Notes: generated by a model not told the origin, from the letters alone. Shown: positions 1 through 8,591, counted from the stretch's first letter. The stretch is 16,013 nt of DNA from Ruminococcaceae bacterium UBA794 (GCA_002304735.1 DBIU01000110.1:12438-28450); one strand, 5' to 3'. Program-made: numbers and translations.

Positions 1-1
1 A

Positions 2-385
2 GAAATGACTGGCGGAAGAACCCGCCGCTCTATTCTCGCGGACGCTTTCGAGGCGATGATTGCCGCGGTTTATCTCGACGGAGGAATGGACGCCGCGATG
101 GCGATGATAATGCGGTTTGTGCCGTCAATCGAGGCGCTGAAATCGGGAAAAGTGAAGCTCGGCGACTATAAAACCGTGCTTCAGGAGATTATCCAGAAAA
201 ATCCCGAGGAAAAGGTATCGTACGAGGTTGTCGAGAGCAGCGGCGAACAGCACAAAAAGCGCTTCACCGCGCAGGTTTTGCTGAACGGTCAGATTATCGG
301 AAAGGGAAGCGGTCTTTCCAAGAAGGAAGCCGAACAGGAAGCCGCGAAGGAAGCCGTGAGCCTTATGGGCTACGATGTGGAATAA
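2..385 (+). CDS. rnc: Ribonuclease III, C-terminal part (5' end outside window)
   Basis: RNase III cuts double-stranded RNA in rRNA precursors and structured mRNAs. The open frame continues to the left edge, so the N-terminal part of the catalytic domain is missing. What remains begins just before the second RNase III signature block, LADAFEA followed by VYLDGG. Its Asp and Glu correspond to the family's catalytic metal-binding pair (D114 and E117 of the E. coli enzyme). A short linker follows, then a complete double-stranded RNA-binding domain from about LGDYKTVLQE to the end, with the typical C-terminal pattern KKEAEQEAAKEA. The gene stops at 383-385, three bases before the next start, so the two are very likely co-transcribed. 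An rnc gene just upstream of smc is common in Firmicutes. Confidence 0.95.
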   Translation, partial: EMTGGRTRRSILADAFEAMIAAVYLDGGMDAAMAMIMRFVPSIEALKSGKVKLGDYKTVLQEIIQKNPEEKVSYEVVESSGEQHKKRFTAQVLLNGQIIGKGSGLSKKEAEQEAAKEAVSLMGYDVE

Positions 386-388
386 GCG

Positions 389-1381
389 ATGAAAAGGACG
401 AATATCAGCATTTTCGTGCCGCATCTTGGCTGTCCGCACAGGTGTTCGTTCTGCGACCAGAAAAGCATTTCGGGACAGCAGAAAGCGCCTTCGGCGGAGG
501 AGGTTTACGCGCTTCTCGAGGAACAAGCGCCGAACCTTGCCGAAAAAGGAATGACGGCGCAGATTGCGTTTTTCGGCGGGAGCTTTACGGCAATTCCGCG
601 GGAATATATGACGGAGCTTTTGAGCGCCGCGAATAAGGCTATGGAGCGGTTTCCCGCGTACACGGGAATACGCTGTTCAACGCGTCCCGACTGCATTGAC
701 GGGGAAATTCTCGCGCTGCTGAAGGAGTACAAAATGACGGCAATCGAGCTTGGCGCGCAGTCGATGAGCGACGATGTTCTGCGGCTTAACGAGCGCGGTC
801 ACACCGCCGAGGACGTTCGCAGAGCCGCGCTTTTGATACGCGAAAACGGATTTGAACTCGGGCTTCAGATGATGACGGGACTTTACGGCGATACGCCCGA
901 AAAATCGCTTTACACAGCCGATGAATTTGTGAAATTACAGCCGAAAACCGTGCGGATTTATCCGACTGTAATACTGAAAAACACAAGGCTCGGCGAGCTT
1001 TTTTCGAGCGGCGAATACAGGAGCTTTTCGTTTGATGAAACGGTTGAGCTTTGCGCGAAGCTGCTGCGCAAATTCACCGAAAACGATATCCGCGTGATAA
1101 GAATGGGACTTCACGCAAGCCGCGGCGTCGAGCGGGAAATGCTCGGCGGGGTCTATCACGCGAGCTTTTGCGAGATTGTCGAAAGCAGAGTATTCCGCGG
1201 CGAGCTTTTCGGGCGGCTGAAAGCGCTTCCCAAGGGCGATTACACGGTATTCACCGACGGGAAGAATATCAGCAAGGTTATCGGACAAAAGCGCTGCAAT
1301 ATTATTTGGTTTGCAGAACGCGGGTATGATGTGAAAATTAAGGAAACGACGGGAAAATATCTCGAAATCGAGGGTAATTAA
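389..1381 (+). CDS. Elp3-like radical SAM protein without acetyltransferase domain
   Basis: This is a 330-residue radical SAM protein. Near the N-terminus it has the cluster-binding motif CPHRCSFC (Cys15, Cys19, Cys22; CX3CX2C), which would hold a 4Fe-4S cluster that cleaves S-adenosylmethionine. The glycine-rich strand AFFGGSF and the segment GAQSMSDDVLRLNERGH resemble the Elp3 family. Elp3 modifies wobble uridine in tRNA and carries a C-terminal GNAT acetyltransferase domain. Here the protein ends after the radical SAM barrel and a short C-terminal region, with no GNAT domain. The substrate is therefore unknown; RNA or tRNA modification is inference. The gene lies between rnc and smc, a position where similar genes occur in many Clostridia. 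Its stop codon shares one base with the smc start (TAATG), indicating translational coupling. Confidence 0.85.
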   Translation: MKRTNISIFVPHLGCPHRCSFCDQKSISGQQKAPSAEEVYALLEEQAPNLAEKGMTAQIAFFGGSFTAIPREYMTELLSAANKAMERFPAYTGIRCSTRPDCIDGEILALLKEYKMTAIELGAQSMSDDVLRLNERGHTAEDVRRAALLIRENGFELGLQMMTGLYGDTPEKSLYTADEFVKLQPKTVRIYPTVILKNTRLGELFSSGEYRSFSFDETVELCAKLLRKFTENDIRVIRMGLHASRGVEREMLGGVYHASFCEIVESRVFRGELFGRLKALPKGDYTVFTDGKNISKVIGQKRCNIIWFAERGYDVKIKETTGKYLEIEGN

Positions 1382-4300
1382 TGTTTTTTAAGACGCTGAC
1401 AATACAGGGCTTCAAGTCCTTTGCAGATAAAACCGTGCTTCAGTTCGACGCGAAAACAACAGCCGTCGTCGGAAGCAACGGCAACGGAAAAAGCAATATT
1501 TCCGACGCTTTGCGGTGGGTTATGGGCGAGCAGGGCGCAAAAACGCTGCGCGGCGAGAAGATGGAGGACGTTATCTTCCACGGAACAACCGAGCGCAAGC
1601 CGATGGGCTTCGCAAAGGTTACGCTGCTTATCGACAACGGCGACAGAGCGCTCGGAGTTGACGCAAACGAGGTTGAAATCTCGCGCAAGCTTTATCGAAC
1701 GGGCGAGAGCGAATACCTCATAAACGGCAAGAAATCGCGCCTGAAGGATATTCAGGAGCTGCTTATGGGAACGGGTCTGGGGCGCGACGGATACTCGATT
1801 GTCGGACAGGGACGAGTTGCCGAAATCGTTAACGCACGCGGTTCGGAGCGCCGCGAAATTTTTGAGGAAGCGGCGGGTGTTTCACTGTTTCTTCACAAAA
1901 AAGCTGACGCTGAAAAGCAGCTTGCCGCGGCGGAGGAGAATATCGTTCGTCAGCGCGACCTTATCCGCGTTGACGAGGAGCGGCTTCCCGTGCTGAAAAA
2001 GCAGTCGGAGAAGGCGGCTCTCGCAAGCGAACTTATGGCGGAGAAAAAGGAGCTTGAAATTTCGGTTTCAGCCGCGCGTTTGAAGGAAAAGCGCGAGAGC
2101 TTAATCAAGATTGACGACGATTTGCTGCTTAACAGAGCGCAGTGCGAGAATTTTGAGCGCGATATCGAAAACGCTAACGGTGAAATCGAGCGGCTCGGCG
2201 ACGACAAGCTTGCCGCAAACGCGCGGCTGTCGCGTATCAGAGCGGGTATTCAGAACGCGAACGACGAGCTTTCCGATAAAAGAGCGGAGATTTCGGTTGC
2301 CGAAAATGATTTGAAGCACAACACCGAGCGCCGCGCGGAGCTTACGGAACAGCTTGAAAAAGCGGAGCAAAACAGCCGCGCATTTGACGAGCGAATTGAT
2401 GAAATTAAGGCGCAAATCGAGCGCAAAAACGCAGAAGCCAAGGATTTTGACGAGCAGATTAAAGCGCGTGAGAAAGAGCTTTCCGAGATATCCGAACGAA
2501 GCTCGGAGCGCGGCGCGGAATATTCCGCGATTGAAAGCGCGATGGCGAAGGCTTACGGCAGAAAAACCGAGCTTTCGCTGATGAAAACGCAGTCGGAGCG
2601 CGCCTGCACGGAAGCCGAGGAGCAGAAAAACGAGTTTTTGCAGAGCGTTTCGGACAGCGAAAAGACTATGAACGCTTATAAAACCGAGCTTTCGGACGTT
2701 GAAAAGCGGCTTGTTGAGATTGCGAACGAAAAGCAGACCGCCGCGAACAGGCTTGCGGGTACGGAACGGCTTTCCGAGGGCAAGAGAAAGCGCCTTGACG
2801 AAGCGAGAAAGGCGTTTGAGGACGCTCAGAGAGCGCTCGGCGAAAAGCGCCAGCGCCACAAGGTTCTTTCCGATATCGAAAAGAGCCGCGAGGGCTATTC
2901 CAGAGCGGTTAAAGAGGTTGTCGGAGCGAGCGAGCAGGGGCGCCTTGCGGGTATTCACGGAACGGTCGCGGACGTGGTTTCCGTGCCGAAAAAGTACGTT
3001 ACCGCGATTGAAACCGCGCTCGGCTCTGTGATGCAGAATATTATTGTCGATAACGAAGAAACGGCGACGCGCTGTATTCGCTTCCTTAAGGAAACAAATT
3101 CCGGCAGAGCGACGTTTTACCCGCTCACCTCGATGAAAGGCAGAACGCTCAGCGAGCCGCGGCTTGCTTCGGAAGCGGGTTTCGAGGGAATTGCCGCGGA
3201 GCTTGTTTCATTTGACGACGAATACGCGAATATAATCAACTATCTTCTCGGTTTGACGGCGGTTGTGGACGATATCGACGCGGCGACCGTTATCGGAAAG
3301 AAATACGGCTATAAATTCAGAATTGTAACGCTCGACGGTCAGGTCGTCAATTCCGGCGGCTCGTTCACGGGCGGTTCGAGAATATCGGGTTCGGGCATTA
3401 TTTCGCGTAAACAGGAGCTTGACGCGCTGTTTTCGGATATCGAGAAGCTGCGTGAAGCTGAAAAAACGCGCTCGGAGGAATTTGAGCGTTATCGCGCGGA
3501 ATACGCGAAGTTTTCAATCGAAGCCGAGGGTATGCAGGACAAAATCCGCGCGCTCGAGCAGGACGAAATCCGCAAAACTGCCGAGAAATCGCGGCTTACG
3601 GGGCTTATCGAGCAGCTCGTTTCGCAGAGCGCAACGGCAAGGCAGACTCTCAACCGCTTTGAGGCGCAAATCGCTCAGCAGCGCGATATAATCGCAAACG
3701 CGGAGCAGGAAATCGGCGTTCTTGACGGTGAAATCGAGGAGCTTGAGAAAAAGCACGCGGAGCAAACGGGCGAGCGCACCGAGGCGGAAAACAAGCTGAA
3801 AGCGCTTTCCGATGGGATAAACGCGCTTAATCTCGAGAAAATGGCGGCGCAAAAGGACGCGGACGCGCTCGCGGCGCAGATTAAGAGCATAAACGACGAC
3901 CGCAGAACGCTGCTTGAAAACAGCGGCGGCTATAAATCGGCGATGGAAGCGCTGGATAATTCCGACCGCGAAATCCGCGAGAAAATCGTACGTCTTAACC
4001 TCGAAATCGAGAAATCAAGCGCAAGTCTGACGGAGCAGAACGACGAGATTGAAAGCGTGTCGAGGAGCATAACGGAGCTTGACGGGAAAATTACGGAGCT
4101 TCGCCGCGACATTGACGAGGCAAACAAAAATAAGCAGAAGTTTTCGAGCGAGCTTGCGCGCCTTGAGGAGCGCCGCGGCACGCTTCAGAAGGAGTACGAC
4201 AAAATCGTGTCGCTGCTTATGGACAGCTATGAAATGACCGTTTCGCAGGCTGAACGCGAGGCGAAAATTCCCGAAAATCTGCTTATGGCGGAAAACGACC

Positions 4301-4962
4301 TCGCAGAGCTTAACAAGCGGATTTCTTCGCTTGGAATTGTAAATATGGCGTCAATCGAGGAGTACGAAACCGTTTCAAAGCGGTATGAATTTCAGTCGGC
4401 GCAGCTTCGCGATATCGAAAACGCAAAGCACGGTCTTGAAAAGCTCATTGAGCAGCTCACGGGCGACATAAAAACGCGTTTTCTCGCAAGCTTCGAGGAC
4501 ATAAACAAGCACTTCAAGGAGATTTTCGTGCAGATTTTCGGCGCGGGCTCTCACGCGGAGCTTGAGCTTACAAACCCCGAGGATTTGCTCAATTCGGGCA
4601 TTGAAATCAAGGCTGCTCCTCCGGGAAAGGTAATCAAAAATCTGATTTCGCTTTCGGGCGGCGAGCAGACGATGGTTGCAATCACGATTTATTTCGCTAT
4701 TCTGATGCACAGACCGACGCCGTTTTGTATGCTTGACGAGGTTGACGCGGCGCTTGACGATATAAACGTTGAGAAGTACATTCGCTACCTCAACCAGTTC
4801 AGCAAAAGCACGCAGCTTATGGTTATCACGCACAGGCGCGGCACAATCGAGGGCTGTTCGGTGCTTTACGGCGTGTTTATGCAGGAAAAGGGAGTTTCGC
4901 GGCTGCTTCGTCAGGAGCTTTCCGAGGAGCTTTCGGACGAACTGAACGATATTATTGATTAA
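1381..4962 (+). CDS. smc: Chromosome segregation ATPase SMC
   Basis: SMC is the large ATPase of the condensin complex that, with ScpA and ScpB, compacts and separates replicated chromosomes. The 1193 residues match the family length and layout. The N-terminal head has a Walker A loop GSNGNGKS at residues 31-38. A long Glu/Lys/Ala-rich coiled coil runs from about 170 to 510. The hinge covers about 521-665 (from LAGIHGTVADVV to GGSFTGGSR). A second coiled coil returns to about 1030, and the C-terminal head carries the ABC signature LSGGEQ (1091-1096) and Walker B FCMLDEVDAALDD with Asp1119 and Glu1120. The position after P-loop Gly31 is Ser instead of the usual Pro, but the GxxxxGKS essentials are kept. 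The start overlaps the upstream stop by one base. ftsY follows within ten bases. Confidence 0.98.
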   Translation: MFFKTLTIQGFKSFADKTVLQFDAKTTAVVGSNGNGKSNISDALRWVMGEQGAKTLRGEKMEDVIFHGTTERKPMGFAKVTLLIDNGDRALGVDANEVEISRKLYRTGESEYLINGKKSRLKDIQELLMGTGLGRDGYSIVGQGRVAEIVNARGSERREIFEEAAGVSLFLHKKADAEKQLAAAEENIVRQRDLIRVDEERLPVLKKQSEKAALASELMAEKKELEISVSAARLKEKRESLIKIDDDLLLNRAQCENFERDIENANGEIERLGDDKLAANARLSRIRAGIQNANDELSDKRAEISVAENDLKHNTERRAELTEQLEKAEQNSRAFDERIDEIKAQIERKNAEAKDFDEQIKAREKELSEISERSSERGAEYSAIESAMAKAYGRKTELSLMKTQSERACTEAEEQKNEFLQSVSDSEKTMNAYKTELSDVEKRLVEIANEKQTAANRLAGTERLSEGKRKRLDEARKAFEDAQRALGEKRQRHKVLSDIEKSREGYSRAVKEVVGASEQGRLAGIHGTVADVVSVPKKYVTAIETALGSVMQNIIVDNEETATRCIRFLKETNSGRATFYPLTSMKGRTLSEPRLASEAGFEGIAAELVSFDDEYANIINYLLGLTAVVDDIDAATVIGKKYGYKFRIVTLDGQVVNSGGSFTGGSRISGSGIISRKQELDALFSDIEKLREAEKTRSEEFERYRAEYAKFSIEAEGMQDKIRALEQDEIRKTAEKSRLTGLIEQLVSQSATARQTLNRFEAQIAQQRDIIANAEQEIGVLDGEIEELEKKHAEQTGERTEAENKLKALSDGINALNLEKMAAQKDADALAAQIKSINDDRRTLLENSGGYKSAMEALDNSDREIREKIVRLNLEIEKSSASLTEQNDEIESVSRSITELDGKITELRRDIDEANKNKQKFSSELARLEERRGTLQKEYDKIVSLLMDSYEMTVSQAEREAKIPENLLMAENDLAELNKRISSLGIVNMASIEEYETVSKRYEFQSAQLRDIENAKHGLEKLIEQLTGDIKTRFLASFEDINKHFKEIFVQIFGAGSHAELELTNPEDLLNSGIEIKAAPPGKVIKNLISLSGGEQTMVAITIYFAILMHRPTPFCMLDEVDAALDDINVEKYIRYLNQFSKSTQLMVITHRRGTIEGCSVLYGVFMQEKGVSRLLRQELSEELSDELNDIID

Positions 4963-4972
4963 CGAGGATTTT

Positions 4973-6031
4973 ATGGGATTATTTAACAGAAAGAAAAAGA
5001 ACGAAGAACCGCAGGTTTCGGAAAAAACGTCGTCGCTTCTCGAAAAATTACAGGACGTTTCGCCGATTTTCACGGACCACGAGTCGGATATCCGGTTTCA
5101 GGAGGAATACGAGGCGCAGCAGCGCGAGCTTGCCGCAAACAAGCTCCGCGAGGGCTTGAAGAAAACGCGCGACGGCATCGCCGACAAGGTTCAGCAGCTT
5201 CTCAATTCGTTTACGAAAATCGACGAGGATTTCTTCGAGGAGCTTGAAGAAACGCTCATTTTGTCGGATATCGGCGCGGAAACAAGCGCGGAAATCTGCG
5301 ACAAGCTTCGCGCGGAAGTAAAGAAAACCGGCACAACCGAGCCTTCCGACGTGAAGAAAATGCTAAAGGACATCATCTCCGAGATTTTGTCGGGCGGAAA
5401 CGAGCTTAATCTCAGCACAAAGCCGTCCGTTATAATGGTAATCGGCGTAAACGGCGCGGGAAAAACCACGACAATCGGCAAAATGGCGGCTAATTTCAAA
5501 AACGCAGGCAAGAAAGTCATCGTTGCGGCGGCGGATACGTTCAGAGCCGCGGCAATCGACCAGCTTAACGTGTGGACGGAACGCGCGGGAGTCGATATAA
5601 TCAAGCACAGCGAGGGCGCGGACCCTGCGGCGGTTGTGTTCGACGCGCTTTCTGCGGCTAAAGCAAGAGGCGCGGATATCGTTCTTTGCGATACTGCGGG
5701 ACGGCTTCACAACAAGAAAAATCTTATGGAGGAGCTTAAGAAAATCGCGCGGGTTATCACGAGAGAATGTCCCGAAGCGAGCGTTGAAACGCTGCTTGTT
5801 CTCGACGCGACAACGGGACAAAACGCCGTAAATCAGGCGCGTCTGTTCAACGAAACCGCGGATATCACGGGAATTGTGCTGACAAAGCTTGACGGAACGG
5901 CAAAGGGCGGAATTATAATTCCTATCAAAAACGAGCTTAATCTGCCCGTGAAACTTGTCGGAGTCGGCGAAAAAATCGACGATTTGCAGCCGTTTATTCC
6001 CGAAGAATACGTCAATACGCTGTTTGAGTGA
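4973..6031 (+). CDS. ftsY: Signal recognition particle receptor FtsY
   Basis: FtsY is the membrane-associated SRP GTPase that receives Ffh–ribosome complexes and delivers nascent membrane proteins to the translocon. The 352-residue protein has a charged N-terminal A region starting GLFNRKKK, a helical N domain, then the G domain. Visible motifs are the P-loop GVNGAGKTTT, DTFRAAA, the G3 box DTAGR and the G4 box TKLDGTAKGG. It ends with the FtsY-like GVGEKIDDLQPF segment. I chose ATG at 4973 because GAGG at 4964-4967 sits five bases upstream and the protein then begins in the usual way. A TTG at 4955 would add six residues and overlap the smc stop, and has no better ribosome-binding site. The smc–ftsY pair is widespread in Firmicutes. 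The SRP partner ffh does not follow here. Confidence 0.97.
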   Translation: MGLFNRKKKNEEPQVSEKTSSLLEKLQDVSPIFTDHESDIRFQEEYEAQQRELAANKLREGLKKTRDGIADKVQQLLNSFTKIDEDFFEELEETLILSDIGAETSAEICDKLRAEVKKTGTTEPSDVKKMLKDIISEILSGGNELNLSTKPSVIMVIGVNGAGKTTTIGKMAANFKNAGKKVIVAAADTFRAAAIDQLNVWTERAGVDIIKHSEGADPAAVVFDALSAAKARGADIVLCDTAGRLHNKKNLMEELKKIARVITRECPEASVETLLVLDATTGQNAVNQARLFNETADITGIVLTKLDGTAKGGIIIPIKNELNLPVKLVGVGEKIDDLQPFIPEEYVNTLFE

Positions 6032-6060
6032 TTGACAAACGGATTTATTTGTGATATAAT
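6032..6060 (+). promoter_or_regulatory. Consensus vegetative promoter for the rdgB–rsfS group
   Basis: A TTGACA -35 box at 6032-6037 and a TATAAT -10 box at 6055-6060 are separated by exactly 17 bases, a perfect match to the primary sigma factor consensus. The -35 box starts on the base right after the ftsY stop codon. Transcription would begin near 6067, leaving a leader of about 60 nt before rdgB. No terminator hairpin is visible between ftsY and this promoter, so readthrough from upstream is also possible. Confidence 0.9.
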
Positions 6061-6125
6061 CACCATATAATCATATTTGAAAGTATTTACGGGCGCAAAG
6101 CCTGTCATTATGAAAGGATATTTTT

Positions 6126-6761
6126 ATGACAACGAAAAATTCATCTGACGAACACCCGCGAAGTAGACTTGTAATCGCGTCGAATAACGCGGGTAAAATC
6201 CGCGAATTTAAGGAGCTTCTCGAGCCGTTCGGGTTCGAGGTCGTTTCAATGCGCGACGCGGGCTTTACGGACGAAATTGTCGAGGACGGCGATACGTTTG
6301 AGGAAAACGCGCACATCAAGGCGAAGGCTGTTTTCGAGGCGCTCGGAGAGCCTGTTATCGCGGACGACAGCGGGCTTGAGATTGATTTTTTGAACGGTGC
6401 GCCGGGCGTTTATTCCGCGCGTTATGCGGGCGAAAATGCGTCTGCAAAGGAGCTTTGCGAAAAGGTTCTCGAGGAAATGCACGGCGTTCCCGACGAACTC
6501 AGAAAAGCGCGTTTTGTCTGCACGATACATTTTATTTTCGCGGAGGACGACGAGTATTCCGTGAGAGGCGAGGTCGAGGGCGTAATCGGAACAAAGCCCG
6601 TGGGAAAGAACGGCTTTGGCTACGACCCGATTTTTATGCTCTCAGAGGACGAGAGTATGGCGACGATTTCCGCCGAGGAGAAGAATAAAATCAGCCACCG
6701 CGCCGAGGCTTTCAGAAAGCTTTCGGAGATATTAAAGGAGAAATTCAATGCTAAACAGTAA
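6126..6761 (+). CDS. rdgB: XTP/dITP diphosphatase (HAM1 / RdgB family)
   Basis: This cytosolic enzyme hydrolyses non-canonical purine triphosphates (XTP, dITP, ITP) to the monophosphate and pyrophosphate, keeping damaged bases out of DNA and RNA. Family motifs are clear: the nucleotide-binding start IASNNAGKIREF (Ser19 to Lys24), VEDGDTFEENAHIKA, the catalytic region ADDSGLEIDFLNGAPGVYSARYAG, then GFGYDPIF and NKISHRAEAF near the C-terminus. Length is 211 residues against about 200 for the family. The excess is a polar N-terminal stretch of about 12 residues before the first strand. The ATG at 6126 is supported by GAAAGGA at 6112-6118. The end overlaps the next gene by 14 bases. Confidence 0.95.
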   Translation: MTTKNSSDEHPRSRLVIASNNAGKIREFKELLEPFGFEVVSMRDAGFTDEIVEDGDTFEENAHIKAKAVFEALGEPVIADDSGLEIDFLNGAPGVYSARYAGENASAKELCEKVLEEMHGVPDELRKARFVCTIHFIFAEDDEYSVRGEVEGVIGTKPVGKNGFGYDPIFMLSEDESMATISAEEKNKISHRAEAFRKLSEILKEKFNAKQ

Positions 6762-7044
6762 ACAGCGCGCAAATCTGCGTTCTCAGGCAAGCGCGCTCGA
6801 CCCGGTGTTCTATGTGGGAAAATCGGGGATTTCGGACGAGCTTGTAAATCAGCTTGAAAACGTGCTTAACGCGCGCGAGCTGATTAAGATAGGAGTACAG
6901 GAGTCCTGCGATTATTCCGCGCGGGAGGCTGCCGATATTATCGCGCCGAAGCTCGGGGCGGAGGTTGTGGCGGTAATCGGGCGAAAATTCGTGCTGTTCA
7001 GAGTGAGCAAAGACCCGAAGAAAAGGAAGATAAGCTTTGATTAA
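6748..7044 (+). CDS. yhbY: YhbY-type RNA-binding protein (CRM domain)
   Basis: A single CRM (CRS1/YhbY) domain protein of 98 residues, a family associated with pre-50S ribosomal particles and thought to act in ribosome assembly. The sequence opens with the typical LNSKQRANLRSQAS and carries the VGKSGISDELVNQ segment, which holds the conserved Gly-Lys-x-Gly loop. It continues with LKARELIK-like NARELIKIGVQ and ends in a strand pattern containing VIGRKFVLFR. The start at 6748 lies inside the end of rdgB (14-base overlap) and follows AAGGAG with good spacing, so translation is probably coupled. In Bacillus subtilis yhbY likewise precedes nadD, yqeK and rsfS. Confidence 0.93.
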   Translation: MLNSKQRANLRSQASALDPVFYVGKSGISDELVNQLENVLNARELIKIGVQESCDYSAREAADIIAPKLGAEVVAVIGRKFVLFRVSKDPKKRKISFD

Positions 7045-7630
7045 GACGGGAATTTTCGGCGGCGCGTTTAATCCGCCGCACAGCGGTCACGTTAATCTCG
7101 CGAAAGAAGCGGCGGAGCAGCTTAAGCTGCGGAAATTGCTGATAATACCGACGTTTGAAAGCCCGCATAAGACAACGAAGCTCGCGCCTTTCGAGGACAG
7201 AGCCGAGCTGTGCAGGAGGGCTTTTTCGGGGATTTCGGACAAGTGCGAGGTCGAAATCTGCGATATCGAGCAGGAGCTTGGCGGCGTGAGCTACACGATA
7301 AACACGCTCAGAGCGCTGAAAAAGCGCTGCGAGGACGCGCGTTTCTTTCTGATAATCGGCGGAGATATGCTGTTTTCGTTTACGGAATGGTACAAGTATG
7401 AGTCGATATTGAAGGAGTGCGAGGTGTGCGCGGCGGCACGCGGCGGGGATAATTTCGCCGATATGCTTGAATACGCGACTGAAATAGGCAGGATAAAGGT
7501 TCTTCCAACCGACGTCGTTGACGTAAGCTCGACGGAAATTCGCGAAAAAATCAAGGGCGGCGAGGACGTTTCGGCTTGGATAAGCGAGGACGTTCGCGCG
7601 TATATCGAGGAAAAAGGGCTGTATAAATAA
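7037..7630 (+). CDS. nadD: Nicotinate-nucleotide adenylyltransferase
   Basis: NadD joins ATP to nicotinate mononucleotide to make deamido-NAD, an essential step of NAD synthesis. The 197-residue protein has the nucleotidyltransferase signature GIFGGAFNPPHSGH with HxGH at residues 15-18, and the second signature SSTEIR at 164-169. The start is unusual: TTG at 7037, overlapping the yhbY stop by eight bases. It is effectively forced, because an in-frame TAA lies at 7031-7033 and the first strand of the Rossmann fold begins three residues after the TTG. AGGA upstream at about 7024-7027 can serve as the ribosome-binding site. The next gene follows within 20 bases. Confidence 0.96.
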   Translation: MIKTGIFGGAFNPPHSGHVNLAKEAAEQLKLRKLLIIPTFESPHKTTKLAPFEDRAELCRRAFSGISDKCEVEICDIEQELGGVSYTINTLRALKKRCEDARFFLIIGGDMLFSFTEWYKYESILKECEVCAAARGGDNFADMLEYATEIGRIKVLPTDVVDVSSTEIREKIKGGEDVSAWISEDVRAYIEEKGLYK

Positions 7631-7647
7631 AACTGAGGAATGTTGAT

Positions 7648-8241
7648 TTGAGCAGATACGAGGAATTTGACGAATACGAAAGGCTTCTCGAGGCGAGATT
7701 GTCGAAAAAGCGCTTTAAGCACAGCATAAACGTTGCGGAGGAGTGCTTTAAGCTTGCGGAGCGTTATGGCGCGGACAAGAAGCGGTGCTATCTCGCGGGG
7801 CTTCTTCACGATATAATGAAAGAGGATTTGCCCGACAGACAGAAGCAGTATATGCTTGAAAGCGGGCTTAATCCCGACCCGGCGGAGGCAGCCGTCAGGG
7901 CGCTCTGGCACGGCGTCGCGGGGGGATATTACGTCCGCGAAAAGCTTGGAATTAACGACGAGGAGATTATCGGCGCGATACGCTATCACACGGTTGGCTG
8001 CGCGAGAATGACGCTGCTCGAAAAAATCGTATATCTCGGGGATATGATATCCGAGGAACGCGATTACAAGGGCGTTGAGAAAATGCGGGAGTATTGCTAT
8101 TCCGATATCAATTTGGCAATGTCGATAGCGCTGATTTATCAGATGCAGAGCGTTGCGGGGAAATGTGCGCCGCTGCCCGTATCAACGTTTGAAGCGTATA
8201 ATTATTACCTTAAATACAATAAAAATAAGGAGAGCTTATGA
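7648..8241 (+). CDS. yqeK: YqeK-type HD-domain Ap4A hydrolase
   Basis: YqeK proteins are HD-domain metallohydrolases that split the alarmone diadenosine tetraphosphate symmetrically into two ADP. The 197 residues carry the HD pattern: His25 in KHSINVAEEC, the His54-Asp55 pair in AGLLHDIMKE, the ALWHGVAGG segment, and IRYHTVG further on, followed by KIVYLGDMISEERDY. The start codon is TTG at 7648 with GAGG at 7635-7638. The nearby ATG at 7640 is in another frame and stops after three codons. The gene ends in an ATGA overlap with rsfS. The order nadD–yqeK–rsfS is conserved in Firmicutes, which supports the assignment. Confidence 0.93.
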   Translation: MSRYEEFDEYERLLEARLSKKRFKHSINVAEECFKLAERYGADKKRCYLAGLLHDIMKEDLPDRQKQYMLESGLNPDPAEAAVRALWHGVAGGYYVREKLGINDEEIIGAIRYHTVGCARMTLLEKIVYLGDMISEERDYKGVEKMREYCYSDINLAMSIALIYQMQSVAGKCAPLPVSTFEAYNYYLKYNKNKESL

Positions 8242-8591
8242 AAGATATTGAAGAACTTGAGGCTGTCGTAAAGGCGCTTTCGTCAAAGAAAGCGGAGAAG
8301 ATAACCGCGCTTAAAATCAAGGATATCACATCTCTCGCGAACTATTTCGTAATCGCTTCGGGAACGTCCTCGACGCAGGTTAAGGCGCTTGCGGACGAGG
8401 TTGAGTATCAGCTCGGACAAAAGGGCGTGAAGCCGCACGGAATCGACGGTTCGCCGAGCAGCAACTGGATTGCGCTCGATTATATTGATGTCGTCGTGCA
8501 TATTTTCCACGAGGAAGCGCGCGAATTTTATCAGCTTGAGCATCTTTGGGCGGACGGCGAGCCTGTCGATATCTCGGAATGGGATAAGTGA
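8238..8591 (+). CDS. rsfS: Ribosomal silencing factor RsfS
   Basis: RsfS (also called YqeL, RsfA or Iojap-like) binds ribosomal protein uL14 on the 50S subunit and blocks subunit joining, which lowers translation in poor conditions. All 117 residues fit the small domain. Recognisable blocks are DITSLANYFVIASGTSSTQV, KPHGIDGSPSSNWIALDY and the family-typical DVVVHIFHEEAREFYQLEHLW. The start at 8238 overlaps the yqeK stop (ATGA) and is preceded by AAGGAGAG. It is the last gene driven by the promoter at 6032. The next 87 bases up to the rpsU promoter are AT-rich without a convincing terminator. Confidence 0.96.
   Translation: MKDIEELEAVVKALSSKKAEKITALKIKDITSLANYFVIASGTSSTQVKALADEVEYQLGQKGVKPHGIDGSPSSNWIALDYIDVVVHIFHEEAREFYQLEHLWADGEPVDISEWDK

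Noticed and set aside
2101..2958. Long open frame on the minus strand (285 codons) opposite smc
   Set aside because: It is a shadow of the biased codon use of smc: the translation is Leu/Arg/Phe-rich without motifs, and smc on the other strand is complete.
4955..4972. TTG start for ftsY overlapping the smc stop
   Set aside because: ATG 4973 has GAGG at the right distance and gives the usual FtsY beginning.
4375..5073. Minus-strand open frame (232 codons) across the smc–ftsY junction
   Set aside because: Both smc and ftsY are intact on the + strand here, and the antisense product has no recognisable domain or ribosome-binding site.
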